Shown here: piece after piece, positions 26,623-34,987 of the stretch | How the letters are laid out: each line of letters begins with the position of its first letter | Numbering within the stretch: the stretch's first letter is position 1 | Assembly: GCF_900105415.1 (NCBI RefSeq) | Contig: NZ_FNSM01000001.1 | Coordinates: forward strand, 6,318,501-6,382,500 | Origin: Streptomyces sp. TLI_105 | GTDB lineage: Bacteria > Actinomycetota > Actinomycetes > Streptomycetales > Streptomycetaceae | Direction: 5' to 3' | Length of the DNA: 64,000 nucleotides | Notes under the pieces: model-generated | Told to the model about the DNA's origin: nothing | The model's database searches: none | Seen by the model: the letters and a program-made list of their open reading frames with translations, nothing else | Translations under genes and position numbers: made by a program

Positions 26623-27845
26623 CCGACCGCTACACCGTCGTCTCCGCCGACTGCCACGCGGGCGCCGACCTCCTGGACTACAAGCCGTACCTGGAGAAGC
26701 GGCACCACGACGACTTCGACGCCTGGGCGGCGACCTACGTCAACCCGTACGAGGACCTCCTCGCCGACACCGCCGACCGCAACTGGAACTCCGGGCGCCG
26801 GCTGCGGGAGCTGGAGGCGGACGGAATCGTCGCCGAGGTCGTCTTCCCGAACACGATCCCGCCGTTCTTCCCCAAGGCCTCCCTGATGGCCCAGCCGCCC
26901 ACCCGCGCCGAGTACGAGCGGCGCTGGGCCGGGCTCCAGGCGCACAACCGCTGGCTGGCCGACTTCTGCGCGGACGCCCCGGGACGCAGGGCGGGCGTGG
27001 CACAGATCCTCCTCAACGACGTGGACGCGGCGGTCGCGGAGATCCGCCGCACCCGCGAGGCGGGGCTGACCGGGGGCATCCTCCTGCCGGGCGTCCCGCC
27101 GGGCTCGCCCGTCCCCGAGCTGTACTCCGAGGCGTACGACCCGATCTGGGCCGTCTGCGCCGAGCTCGACGTCCCGGTCAACCACCACGGCGGCTCCGCC
27201 TCGCCACCGCTGGGCGACGAACCGGCCGCCCGCGCGGTGTTCATGGTGGAGACCACCTGGTTCTCCCACCGGGCCCTGTGGCACCTGATCTTCGGCGGCG
27301 CCTTCCGGCGCCACCCGGGGCTCAAGCTGGTCCTGACCGAGCAGGGTTCGGGCTGGATCCCCGGCGTGCTCGACATGCTGGACTACTACCACCGGCGCCT
27401 GGTGTCGGCGGCGACGAAGGCCGCCACCGCCGAGTCCAAGTTCGGCGCCGGCCTCGCGGAGTCCATGGGCAAGGGCCCCGGCGAGGTCTGGCGGGACAAC
27501 TGCTTCGTCGGCGCGAGCTTCATGCGCCCCCACGAGGTGCCGCTGCGCGACCGGATCGGCCTCGACAAGATCATGTGGGGCAGCGACTACCCGCACGACG
27601 AGGGCACCGCCCCGTACTCCCGCGAAGGCCTCCGCATCGCCTACGCGGGACTGCCCCGGGAGGAGGTCGCCGCCATGGTCGGCGGGAACGCGGCCCGCGT
27701 CTACGGCTTCGACCTCGCCCTCCTCGACCGCCTCGCCGCCGTCCACGGCCCGACCGTCGAGGAGATCGCCCGGCCCCTTGAGGAGGTCCCCGCGGGCGCC
27801 ACCAGCCCGGCCTTCGCCCCGGGCGGGTCGGTCCGCGTCTGGTGA
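26619..27845 (+). CDS. Second amidohydrolase family protein, paralogue of its upstream neighbour
   Basis: A 408-residue protein with the same plan: SADCHAG at the N-terminus, a shared block AHNRWLADF, a histidine pair in VPVNHHGG and MWGSDYPHDEG near the end. It begins with GTG overlapping the stop of the first amidohydrolase. The two copies differ enough that they may form a heteromer or act on successive intermediates; this is inference. It is the last gene of the operon, and a new unit starts 24 bases later. Confidence 0.88.
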   Translation: MTDRYTVVSADCHAGADLLDYKPYLEKRHHDDFDAWAATYVNPYEDLLADTADRNWNSGRRLRELEADGIVAEVVFPNTIPPFFPKASLMAQPPTRAEYERRWAGLQAHNRWLADFCADAPGRRAGVAQILLNDVDAAVAEIRRTREAGLTGGILLPGVPPGSPVPELYSEAYDPIWAVCAELDVPVNHHGGSASPPLGDEPAARAVFMVETTWFSHRALWHLIFGGAFRRHPGLKLVLTEQGSGWIPGVLDMLDYYHRRLVSAATKAATAESKFGAGLAESMGKGPGEVWRDNCFVGASFMRPHEVPLRDRIGLDKIMWGSDYPHDEGTAPYSREGLRIAYAGLPREEVAAMVGGNAARVYGFDLALLDRLAAVHGPTVEEIARPLEEVPAGATSPAFAPGGSVRVW

Positions 27846-27869
27846 GCCGCCGGGTGCGACCCTCCTGAC

Positions 27870-28583
27870 GTGACCGAACCTCCCGCGCACGACGAGACCC
27901 ACGGCGGTGGCCTGGGCTCCCGTCTCAACTGGCTCCGGGCGGCCGTGCTCGGAGCCAACGACGGCGTCGTCTCCACGGCCGGCCTCGTCGTCGGCGTCGC
28001 CGGCGCCACCGAGTCCCGGGCCGCCCTGCTCACGGCCGGCCTCTCGGGGCTGCTCGCCGGTTCCATGTCGATGGCGGCGGGGGAGTACGTCTCGGTCTCC
28101 AGCCAGCGCGACTCCGAACGGGCCGCGCTCGCCCAGGAGAAGCGCGAACTGCGCGAACAGCCGGAGGTCGAACTCGCCGAACTGACCGGCATGCTCGCCG
28201 CCCGGGGCCTCTCCCCGGAGGTGGCCCGCGAGGCCGCCGAACAGCTCACCGAGCGCGACGCCCTGCGCGCCCACGCGCGCGTGGAGCTCGGCATCGACCC
28301 CGACGACCTCACCAACCCCTGGCACGCGGCCGGCGCCAGCTTCCTCGCCTTCACCGTCGGCGCCCTGCTCCCGCTCCTCGCGATCGTCCTCCCGCCGGCC
28401 TCCGCCCGCCTCTGGATCACGGTCCTCTCCGTCCTCGCGGCCCTCGTCCTCACCGGCTGGTGGAGCGCCCGCCTCGGCGACGCCCCCACGGGCCCCGCGA
28501 TCCTGCGCAACGTGGCGGGCGGCGCCCTCGCGATGGCGGTCACCTACGGGGCCGGGTCCCTGCTGGGAGCGGCGGGGGTCTGA
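27870..28583 (+). CDS. VIT1/CCC1-type iron or manganese transporter
   Basis: A 237-residue membrane protein of the VIT1/CCC1 family (PF01988). The N-terminal motif RLNWLRAAVLGANDGVVSTA and the AAGEYVSVSSQRDSE stretch are diagnostic. A cytoplasmic Glu-rich helical section (about residues 85-145) corresponds to the metal-binding domain of plant VIT1, and three further helices follow. It moves Fe2+ or Mn2+ across the membrane, usually out of the cytosol. It is followed by a di-iron oxygenase gene. GTG start. Confidence 0.9.
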   Translation: MTEPPAHDETHGGGLGSRLNWLRAAVLGANDGVVSTAGLVVGVAGATESRAALLTAGLSGLLAGSMSMAAGEYVSVSSQRDSERAALAQEKRELREQPEVELAELTGMLAARGLSPEVAREAAEQLTERDALRAHARVELGIDPDDLTNPWHAAGASFLAFTVGALLPLLAIVLPPASARLWITVLSVLAALVLTGWWSARLGDAPTGPAILRNVAGGALAMAVTYGAGSLLGAAGV

Positions 28584-28686
28584 GCCGCTTGTCGGAAGGT
28601 GCCAAAGCTTGCTGACAAGTCGTCTCGCATACTTGTTGGTAACCACGTCTAGCCGTCCCCCGCCACCCGCCTCTACCGTCGACGCC

Positions 28687-29607
28687 ATGCCGAACCTGCC
28701 CGATGTCGTGCTCTGGTCCATACCGGCGTTCGTCCTGCTCACCGTCCTCGAGATGGTCAGCCACCGGATCCACCCCGACGAGGACGCCGCCGGGTACGAG
28801 ACGAAGGACGCCGCCACCAGCCTCGGCATGGGCCTGGGAAGCCTCGCCTTCGACGCGCTGTGGAAGATCCCCGTGGTCGCGATCTACACCGCCGTCTACG
28901 AGCTGACCCCGCTCCGCGTCCCCGTCCTCTGGTGGACGATCCCGCTCATGCTGCTCGCGCAGGACTTCCTCTACTACTGGCAGCACCGCGGACACCACGT
29001 CATCCGCATCCTCTGGGCCTGCCACGTCGTCCACCACAGCAGCCGGAAGTTCAACCTCACCACCGCCCTGCGACAGCCGTGGACCAGCGTGACGGGCTGG
29101 CCGTTCTACCTGCCGATGATCGCCCTCGGCGTCCACCCGGCGGCCGTCGCCTTCTGCTACTCGGTCAACCTCGTCTACCAGTTCTGGATCCACACCGAGC
29201 GCATCGACAAGCTGCCCCGCCCCTTCGAGTACGTCCTCAACACCCCCTCGCACCACCGCGTCCACCACGCCTCCCAGGGCGGCTACCTGGACCGGAACTT
29301 CGGCGGCATCCTCATCGTCTGGGACCGGATGTTCGGCTCCTGGGTCGGCGAGACCGAGCGGCCCGTCTACGGCCTCACCAAGAACATCGCGACCTACAAC
29401 CCGCTGCGCGTCGCCACCCACGAGTACGCCGCCATCGCCCGCGACCTGCGCGCCGCGCACGACTGGCGCGAGCGCGCCGGCCGGGTCTTCCGCGGCCCGG
29501 GCTGGCAGCCGGCCCCGGCCACCGGCCCGAACCCCACGGCGACGGGCCCCGCACCGGACGCCCTGCCCGCCCCGCAGGCCGGCACCGCGCCCGAGGCCGC
29601 CGCGTGA
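28687..29607 (+). CDS. Sterol desaturase/fatty acid hydroxylase family membrane protein
   Basis: A 306-residue integral membrane di-iron enzyme of the fatty acid hydroxylase superfamily (PF04116). The histidine boxes are HRGHH, HVVHH and HHRVHH, in order, set between hydrophobic helices. The superfamily includes sterol desaturases, carotenoid hydroxylases and alkylglycerol monooxygenase. The C-terminal 60 residues are Pro/Ala-rich. The gene overlaps the next one by GTGA, linking it to a lysoplasmalogenase. The substrate cannot be read from the sequence. Confidence 0.88.
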   Translation: MPNLPDVVLWSIPAFVLLTVLEMVSHRIHPDEDAAGYETKDAATSLGMGLGSLAFDALWKIPVVAIYTAVYELTPLRVPVLWWTIPLMLLAQDFLYYWQHRGHHVIRILWACHVVHHSSRKFNLTTALRQPWTSVTGWPFYLPMIALGVHPAAVAFCYSVNLVYQFWIHTERIDKLPRPFEYVLNTPSHHRVHHASQGGYLDRNFGGILIVWDRMFGSWVGETERPVYGLTKNIATYNPLRVATHEYAAIARDLRAAHDWRERAGRVFRGPGWQPAPATGPNPTATGPAPDALPAPQAGTAPEAAA

Positions 29608-30269
29608 GCACCGCCCCCGCGGCCGCCCGCGCCGTCCCGACCGCCGCCTCCCGCGCGCTCCTCGCCGCCTTCGGGCTCGCGGCCGCCGTCGACCTGGTCT
29701 CCCTGCTCGCCGGCGCCGACCTCGGCCACCAGATCGCCAAACCGCTCCTGATGCCCCTGCTCGCCGCGTACGCCGTCACCCTCGGCGCCCCGCGCCTGCT
29801 CACCGCCGCGCTCCTCCTCGGCTGGGGCGGCGACGTCTTCCTGCTCTCCGACGCCGACTGGGCCTTCCTCGTCGGCATGGGCTCCTTCGCCGCCGGACAC
29901 GTCTGCTACCTGGTCCTCTTCGGACGGAGGCGTACGTCCCCGGTGCTCGGCGCCCTGTACGCGGCCGCGCTCGTCGGCACCGTCGTGCTCCTCTGGCCCG
30001 ACCTCCCCGCCGAACTGAGGATCCCCGTCGCCGGCTACTCGCTGCTGCTCACCGCGATGGCCTACCGCTCCAGCGCCCTCGGGCTCCTCGCCGGCCTCGG
30101 CGGCGCCCTGTTCCTGCTGTCCGACACCCTCATCGCCACCGGCGTCGCCGAATGGCCCCAGCTGCCGGCGCCCGACTTCTGGGTCATGCTGACCTATATC
30201 GCGGCGCAGTACCTGCTGACGGCGGGAGCGCTCCGCGCGATGTACGGTGAACGTCGTACAACCGTCTGA
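29604..30269 (+). CDS. Lysoplasmalogenase (YhhN/TMEM86 family)
   Basis: A 221-residue polytopic membrane protein of the YhhN family (PF07947). The stretches LGWGGDVFLLSD and GALFLLSDTLIA, with their paired Asp residues, are the family's conserved acidic motifs. Animal TMEM86 members hydrolyse the vinyl-ether bond of lysoplasmalogens. The start is a GTG overlapping the stop of the hydroxylase gene; the downstream dehydrogenase starts 18 bases after its stop. Confidence 0.88.
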   Translation: MSTAPAAARAVPTAASRALLAAFGLAAAVDLVSLLAGADLGHQIAKPLLMPLLAAYAVTLGAPRLLTAALLLGWGGDVFLLSDADWAFLVGMGSFAAGHVCYLVLFGRRRTSPVLGALYAAALVGTVVLLWPDLPAELRIPVAGYSLLLTAMAYRSSALGLLAGLGGALFLLSDTLIATGVAEWPQLPAPDFWVMLTYIAAQYLLTAGALRAMYGERRTTV

Positions 30270-30287
30270 CAGCAAGGACCACCCCCC

Positions 30288-31331
30288 ATGCGCGCCACCA
30301 CCATCCACGCCCCCTTCGACATGCGCGTGGAGGACGTGCCCGACCCGGTGGTGCAGGAGGCCACGGACGTCGTCCTGCGGGTCCTGCGCGCCTGCATCTG
30401 CGGCAGCGACCTGTGGGCCTACCGCGGCGAGTCCGCCCGACAGCCCGGCCAGCGCATCGGCCACGAGTTCCTCGGCATCGTCGAGGCGGCCGGCTCCGAC
30501 GTCACCGGCTTCGCCGTCGGCGACCTCGTCGTCGCCCCCTTCGTCTGGTCCGACGGCACCTGCGAGTACTGCGCCGAGGGCCTCCAGACCTCCTGCCCGC
30601 GCGGCGGATTCTGGGGCTCGGTCGGCTCCGACGGCGGCCAGGGCGAGGCCGTCCGCGTCCCCTTCGCCGACGGCACCCTCGTCAAGCTCCCCGCCGAAGC
30701 CGCCTCCGACGACCACCTCCTGACCGCGCTGCTCGCCCTCTCCGACGTCCTGGGCACGGGCCACCACGCGGCTCTCGGCGCGGGGGTCACGAAGGGCTCC
30801 ACGGTCGCCGTCGTCGGCGACGGGGCCGTCGGCCTCTGCGGCGTCCTCGCCGCCAAGCGGCTCGGCGCCGAGCGGATCATCGCGCTCGGCCGTCACACCG
30901 CCCGCACCGACATCGCCCGCGCCTTCGGCGCCACCGACGTCGTCGCCGAGCGCGGCGAGGCCGCCGAGGCCGCCGTCCGCGAGCTCACCGGCGGCCAGGG
31001 CGCCCACGGCGTCATCGAGGCCGTGGGCACCGAGCAGTCCATGCGCACGGCCGTCGCGATCGCCCGCGACGGCGGCTCCATCGGCTACGTCGGCGTCCCG
31101 CACGGCAGTGGCACCGGCCTCGACCTGTCCGTCATGTTCGACCGCAACATCGCGCTGCGCGGCGGCGTCGCCCCGGTCCGCGCGTACATCCCGGAGCTCC
31201 TCCCGGACGTCCTGGCCGGCACCATCGACCCCTCCCCGGTCTTCGACCTGACGGTCGGCCTGGACGGCGTCCCGGCCGGCTACAAGGCGATGGACGACCG
31301 CACGGCCCTGAAGGTCCTGGTCAAGCCGTAG
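30288..31331 (+). CDS. Zinc-dependent alcohol dehydrogenase family protein
   Basis: A 347-residue medium-chain dehydrogenase. The catalytic-zinc residues are in CICGSDLW and IGHEFLG. The structural-zinc lobe has three of the four usual cysteines (TCEYCAEGLQTSC); the first position is Asp. The NAD(P) motif GDGAVGLCG follows. Substrate class is alcohol or aldehyde. Its tight spacing to the lysoplasmalogenase gene suggests they are cotranscribed. Confidence 0.9.
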   Translation: MRATTIHAPFDMRVEDVPDPVVQEATDVVLRVLRACICGSDLWAYRGESARQPGQRIGHEFLGIVEAAGSDVTGFAVGDLVVAPFVWSDGTCEYCAEGLQTSCPRGGFWGSVGSDGGQGEAVRVPFADGTLVKLPAEAASDDHLLTALLALSDVLGTGHHAALGAGVTKGSTVAVVGDGAVGLCGVLAAKRLGAERIIALGRHTARTDIARAFGATDVVAERGEAAEAAVRELTGGQGAHGVIEAVGTEQSMRTAVAIARDGGSIGYVGVPHGSGTGLDLSVMFDRNIALRGGVAPVRAYIPELLPDVLAGTIDPSPVFDLTVGLDGVPAGYKAMDDRTALKVLVKP

Positions 31332-31774
31332 CCCGCAAGCGCCGCCGCCTCCCATGCCGCCTTCTGCGTGGCACGGGAGGCGGCCCGCCGCTACCTGTAC
31401 GGGGGCTCCGGCTCGCCGCCGACCACCGTGTGGGCAATCTCGTTCCGCAGAACGTGGGGCCCCGGACGGAGTCCGGGGGAGGGCGGACACACCCCCGTGC
31501 CGGGCGTCCGTCCCGGCCCGCGCCCGTACGGCCCCGTGCCGGCTCCCGTCCGGCGTGTGCCCGCCGTGTGGGCTGCTGCCTCCCGCGCCCACCGTGTGGG
31601 CATGCGTTCCGCCGGGGCGGAACGGGTGGGCACACCCTTGTTGTGCCGGCACCGTCTCGGCTCACCTCGCCCCGTACGGCCCCGTACGGCCCCGTGCCGG
31701 CTCTCGTCGTGCCGGCTCCCCGCCCCGCCGGGCCGACGGCGTGGAGCCGTATCGGGGCCGGGGCCCAGGGCCCC
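31332..31774. repeat. Repeat-rich spacer between convergent genes
   Basis: A 443-base non-coding stretch. CCGTGTGGGC occurs at three places (near 31426, 31563 and 31593) and is twice followed by CGTTCCGC. One copy forms a stem, CGTTCCGCC/GGCGGAACG (31605-31613 with 31616-31624). Another hairpin, CCCCGGAC/GTCCGGGG, is at 31460-31478. The phrase CCCCGTACGGC or GCCCCGTGCCGGCT recurs four or more times near 31530 and 31670-31720. It resembles the short dispersed intergenic repeats of streptomycetes. It probably also terminates both flanking genes. Confidence 0.65.
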
Positions 31775-33091
31775 TCAGCCCCCGAGCCACTCCGCCGCAT
31801 CCGCCCCCGCGACCCCCGGCGGCCGGGACCACCCCGTGGGCCCGCCCTCGTACGCGACCGGCGACAGCGCGTACCGCAGCCGCCCCAGCGGCCCCTCCGA
31901 CTCCGCGAGATACCGCTCCGGCGAGTACCGCGGCAGCGAACCCGTCAGCCAGTGCCCCGTCTGCGCGAGGGCCAGGCGGACGAGCCGCGTCCCCCCGTCC
32001 CGGGCCTGCTCGGTCAGCGACCGCAGCACCGCCGCCGCGAGCAGATACCCCGTGCCGTGGTCCAGCGCCTGCGCCGGCAGTGCGCCCGGCTCCTCCGCCG
32101 ACCCCTCCACGGCGGCGATCCCCGTCGCCACCTGCACCAGGGAGTCGAAGCCGCGCCGCCCGCCCCACGGCCCGTAGTCGCCCCAGGCGGAGAGACGGGC
32201 GGTCACCAGGCCCGGCCGCTCCAGGTCGAACCGGTCGAGCGCGCCCGGCCGGTAGCCGGTCACCAGGACGTCGGCCGCGTCGAGGAGCTCGTCGAAGGTG
32301 CGCCGGTCCGACGGCCGGTCCAGGTCGAGCGCGGCCGTCCGCTTGCCGACGCCCGTGTCCGCGTGCTGGTCCGGCAGTTCGGGGTTGCCCGGCGGGTCGA
32401 TCCGCAGCACGTCCGCGCCGAGCAGCGCCAGCGTCCGGGTCGCGACGGGCCCGGCGATCACCCGGGTGAGGTCGAGGACCCGCAGCGGGCCGGTGTGCCG
32501 CCGGGGCGCGGCCTCGTCGAGCCGCTCCCGGGTCAGCAGCGGCCGCGCCGCCACCTCCCGGCCCTGCTCGCTCGCCGCCCACTCCTCGGGCGTGCGCAGG
32601 GCGACGGCCAGGCCCCCGGCCGCGTACACCGCCGTCTCGGCCTCGACGGCCTTCCGCTCGCCGATCGCCGCCGCGACGGCCTCCACGGAGCCGGAGCCCG
32701 AGCCGGAGTCCGGCACACCCAGGGCCGCCAGCAGAGCCGCCTTGTGATGCGGGTAGTTGGCGTGCGTACGGACCCAGCCGTCGGCCGCCCGCCAGAACCG
32801 TGACAGCGGCGCGAAGTTCACCGGCGCCCGCCCGTCGACCCGCAGGTGACGCTCGCTCACGAAGGCGGTGGCGACGGCCCCGTCGTCGACCCGTACCGGC
32901 CCGGGGAGCCCGGCGTGCTCCACCGCGGCGAGCGAGCAGGCCGCGACCGCCGCGCGCGCCAGGTCCATCACGGGCAGCCGCGCGGGCAGCAGCCCGGAGA
33001 CCCCGCCGTACTCCACGCGGTCGACGAGGGCGGGATCGCCGCCCAGGGCCGACCACAACAACTCCGTACCCGCACGCACCGTGTCGTCCAT
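31775..33091 (-). CDS. CoA transferase, CaiB/BaiF family (class III), permuted domain order
   Basis: A 438-residue CoA transferase. The block that normally opens CaiB proteins (RVLDLTRVIAGPVATRTLA, with GADVLRIDPPGN) lies at about residue 200. The first 190 residues instead resemble the usual C-terminal half (ADGWVRTHANYPHHKAALLAALG). The later motif WGGRRGFDSLVQVATGIA and LDHGTGYLLAAAV, with the probable catalytic Asp, are present. The order thus looks circularly permuted, as I recall for a widespread actinobacterial subgroup. It would move CoA between carboxylic acids; substrate unknown. A palindrome sits ten bases before the start. Confidence 0.85.
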   Translation of the reverse strand: MDDTVRAGTELLWSALGGDPALVDRVEYGGVSGLLPARLPVMDLARAAVAACSLAAVEHAGLPGPVRVDDGAVATAFVSERHLRVDGRAPVNFAPLSRFWRAADGWVRTHANYPHHKAALLAALGVPDSGSGSGSVEAVAAAIGERKAVEAETAVYAAGGLAVALRTPEEWAASEQGREVAARPLLTRERLDEAAPRRHTGPLRVLDLTRVIAGPVATRTLALLGADVLRIDPPGNPELPDQHADTGVGKRTAALDLDRPSDRRTFDELLDAADVLVTGYRPGALDRFDLERPGLVTARLSAWGDYGPWGGRRGFDSLVQVATGIAAVEGSAEEPGALPAQALDHGTGYLLAAAVLRSLTEQARDGGTRLVRLALAQTGHWLTGSLPRYSPERYLAESEGPLGRLRYALSPVAYEGGPTGWSRPPGVAGADAAEWLGG

Positions 33092-33100
33092 GACCACAGT

Positions 33101-33117
33101 GTGGCACTCAGTGCCAC
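33101..33117. promoter_or_regulatory. Perfect palindrome just upstream of the CoA transferase start
   Basis: GTGGCACT-C-AGTGCCAC, 8+1+8 bases, ends ten bases before the ATG (minus strand). Its place near the start suggests an operator. No regulator gene is adjacent. Confidence 0.55.
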
Positions 33118-33131
33118 CCTGCGGATACGGA

Positions 33132-33167
33132 GAGGGCCCCGGTGTGGCGCGCCACACCGGGGCCCTC
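33132..33167. terminator. 36-bp perfect palindrome, terminator after the subtilase gene
   Basis: Positions 33132-33149 are exactly complementary to 33150-33167, giving an 18-bp stem arm on each side. It follows the stop of the minus-strand subtilase gene (33183) by 15 bases. Confidence 0.85.
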
Positions 33168-33182
33168 CCGCACGGGTACCGC

Positions 33183-34715
33183 TTACTTCACGGCGTCCAG
33201 CGCGTCGATCAGACCGGCTCCGTAGAAGCCGTTCTTGTTCACGCCGCCCTCGCAGACGGCGTCGATCTTGCCGTCGCCCTCGATGTCGTACGGGTTGGTG
33301 CAGGCGCGGTCGTCGGCCTGCGCGTACAGCAGCGCCTTCAGCGCCGCCGGGCTCGCGTGGGGGTGCGTCGACTTGAGGAGCGCCAGGACACCCGCCGCGT
33401 GCGGCGAGGCCATCGACGTGCCGGCCTTGTAGTTGTAGCCGCCGTCGACCGTGGTCGACAGGATGCGGCCGTTGACCGCCGGGGCGTCCGGCGTCTGGTA
33501 CTCGGTGCGGTCACCGCCGGGGGCGGCGACGTCGATCACGCCGAGACCGTAGTTGGAGTAGGACGCCTTGAGGTCCTTGGCGCCGGTCGCGGAGACCGTC
33601 ACGACGCCCGGCAGCATGGCCGGGTAGTCGAAGCACTCCTTCGGGTCGATGTCCCGGGTGACCGCCGTGGTGTCGTTCGGGCTGCTCGTGTCGGTGATCT
33701 TGTCGGCCGCCAGGTCGAACTTGGAGTTGCCGGCCGCGGCGACGTTGACCGTGCCCTTCTTCTCCGCGTAGCGGGTGGCGCGGGTGACCGCCTCGATGAG
33801 GGCCTTCTGGTCCTCGTCGTTCTTGCAGGCGAACATCCACGGGTCGGTGTAGTAGCTGTTGTTCGTGACGTCGACGCCGTGCTCGGCCGCCCACACGAAG
33901 CCGCAGACCACGGCCTCGGTGTAGAAGAAGCCGTCCGGGGTGGACACCTTGATGCCGGCGAGCTTGACGCCCGGCGCGACACCGGTGATGCCGATGCCGT
34001 TCTTGGCGGCGCCGATGGTGCCCGCGACGTGCGTGCCGTGGTCGCTCTCGCCCTTCATCGGACGCCACGAGCCGGGGGTGGTGTTCGGCTTGCCGGACAC
34101 GCAGTTGGCGGACGCGGCGGCGTCGAAGTTCGGCGCCAGGTCCGGGTGGGTGTCGTCGACGCCCGTGTCGATGATGCCGACGGTGACCTTGCTGCTGCCG
34201 AGCGTCTTCTGGTGGGCCTTGTCGGCCTTGATCGCCGGGAGGTCCCACTGCAGGGGCTCGAGCGGGTCCTGACCGTCCGTGGCGGCGGCCGCGGCGGCCT
34301 TGGCCTCGGCCGGGGACAGGGTCTGCGCGCCCTCGTCGACGGAGTCGTCGGACTGGACGGAGAGCGGGGCGGTCCGGGTCGCGCCGGCCGACACCACGCC
34401 GGGCGCCTGACGGATCGTCTTCGCGAACTCGGGGTTCTGCGAGTGGACGACGATGACGCCTATCTGGTCGTACGAGATGACCACCTCGCCGCCCGCGGCG
34501 GCGATCGCCTTCTTCACCGAGGCGCCGGTCCAGCGACCGCCCTCGATGTTGACGACGTACGAGAGCTTCGGGCCGTTCACGGCCACGGTGGCCGGAGCGT
34601 CGCTCAGTTCCGCGGCGGAGGCGGCGCCGGGGGCGAGGAAGCCGAGCGAGGCCGTGAGCGCGAGACCAACCGGCAGAGCAAGAGCTCGGCCGCGCCTCGA
34701 TCCCAGATGAGCCAT
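33183..34715 (-). CDS. Secreted subtilisin-like serine protease (S8 family)
   Basis: A 510-residue secreted protease. Residues 1-34 form a signal peptide (basic start, hydrophobic core, cleavage near GAASA-AEL). Residues about 48-115 resemble an inhibitor-I9 propeptide. The S8 catalytic triad is Asp183 (VGIIDTGVDD), His226 (DHGTHVAGT) and Ser434 (GTSMASPHAAG). Four cysteines in the mature part could pair. The gene stands alone, ends at a long perfect palindrome, and has a hairpin in its 5' leader. Role likely extracellular nutrition or development. Confidence 0.93.
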   Translation of the reverse strand: MAHLGSRRGRALALPVGLALTASLGFLAPGAASAAELSDAPATVAVNGPKLSYVVNIEGGRWTGASVKKAIAAAGGEVVISYDQIGVIVVHSQNPEFAKTIRQAPGVVSAGATRTAPLSVQSDDSVDEGAQTLSPAEAKAAAAAATDGQDPLEPLQWDLPAIKADKAHQKTLGSSKVTVGIIDTGVDDTHPDLAPNFDAAASANCVSGKPNTTPGSWRPMKGESDHGTHVAGTIGAAKNGIGITGVAPGVKLAGIKVSTPDGFFYTEAVVCGFVWAAEHGVDVTNNSYYTDPWMFACKNDEDQKALIEAVTRATRYAEKKGTVNVAAAGNSKFDLAADKITDTSSPNDTTAVTRDIDPKECFDYPAMLPGVVTVSATGAKDLKASYSNYGLGVIDVAAPGGDRTEYQTPDAPAVNGRILSTTVDGGYNYKAGTSMASPHAAGVLALLKSTHPHASPAALKALLYAQADDRACTNPYDIEGDGKIDAVCEGGVNKNGFYGAGLIDALDAVK

Positions 34716-34740
34716 GGGTTCTCCACATCATCCGTATGTA

Positions 34741-34770
34741 CTGTCCGCGCGCGGGTTTGCGCGTGGACAG
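34741..34770 (-). promoter_or_regulatory. Leader hairpin upstream of the subtilase
   Basis: CTGTCCGCGC (34741-34750) pairs with GCGTGGACAG (34761-34770), ten pairs with one wobble. It is in the probable 5' leader, 26 bases before the start, just upstream of the GGAG ribosome-binding site. Two more palindromes, GAAGCTTC (34805-34812) and CTTCATGAAG (34828-34837), lie further upstream in an A+T-rich patch that probably holds the promoter. Confidence 0.45.
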
Positions 34771-34902
34771 GTGCATGACGAGTGAAGCTATCGCTGATCT
34801 TCCCGAAGCTTCAATGAGTTGAGAAGACTTCATGAAGATCTGTTCAAGAAAATCCCGCGGGTGAACCGCTTCGCTTCCGGCTCCGTGCCGTTGGTCAGGG
34901 GA

Positions 34903-34922
34903 GGGGCTCCGCTCGGAGCCCC
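34903..34922 (+). promoter_or_regulatory. Hairpin in the leader of the DUF485/acetate symporter operon
   Basis: GGGGCTCC (34903-34910) pairs with GGAGCCCC (34915-34922) around a 4-base loop, 65 bases before the GTG at 34988. It may be an attenuator or a structured leader. Confidence 0.35.
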
Positions 34923-34987
34923 GCTTTCCGCACCCCGGTGAGGCCCCCTTGACCATGCCGCCCGCCCCCGCGTCACGAGGAGATTCC

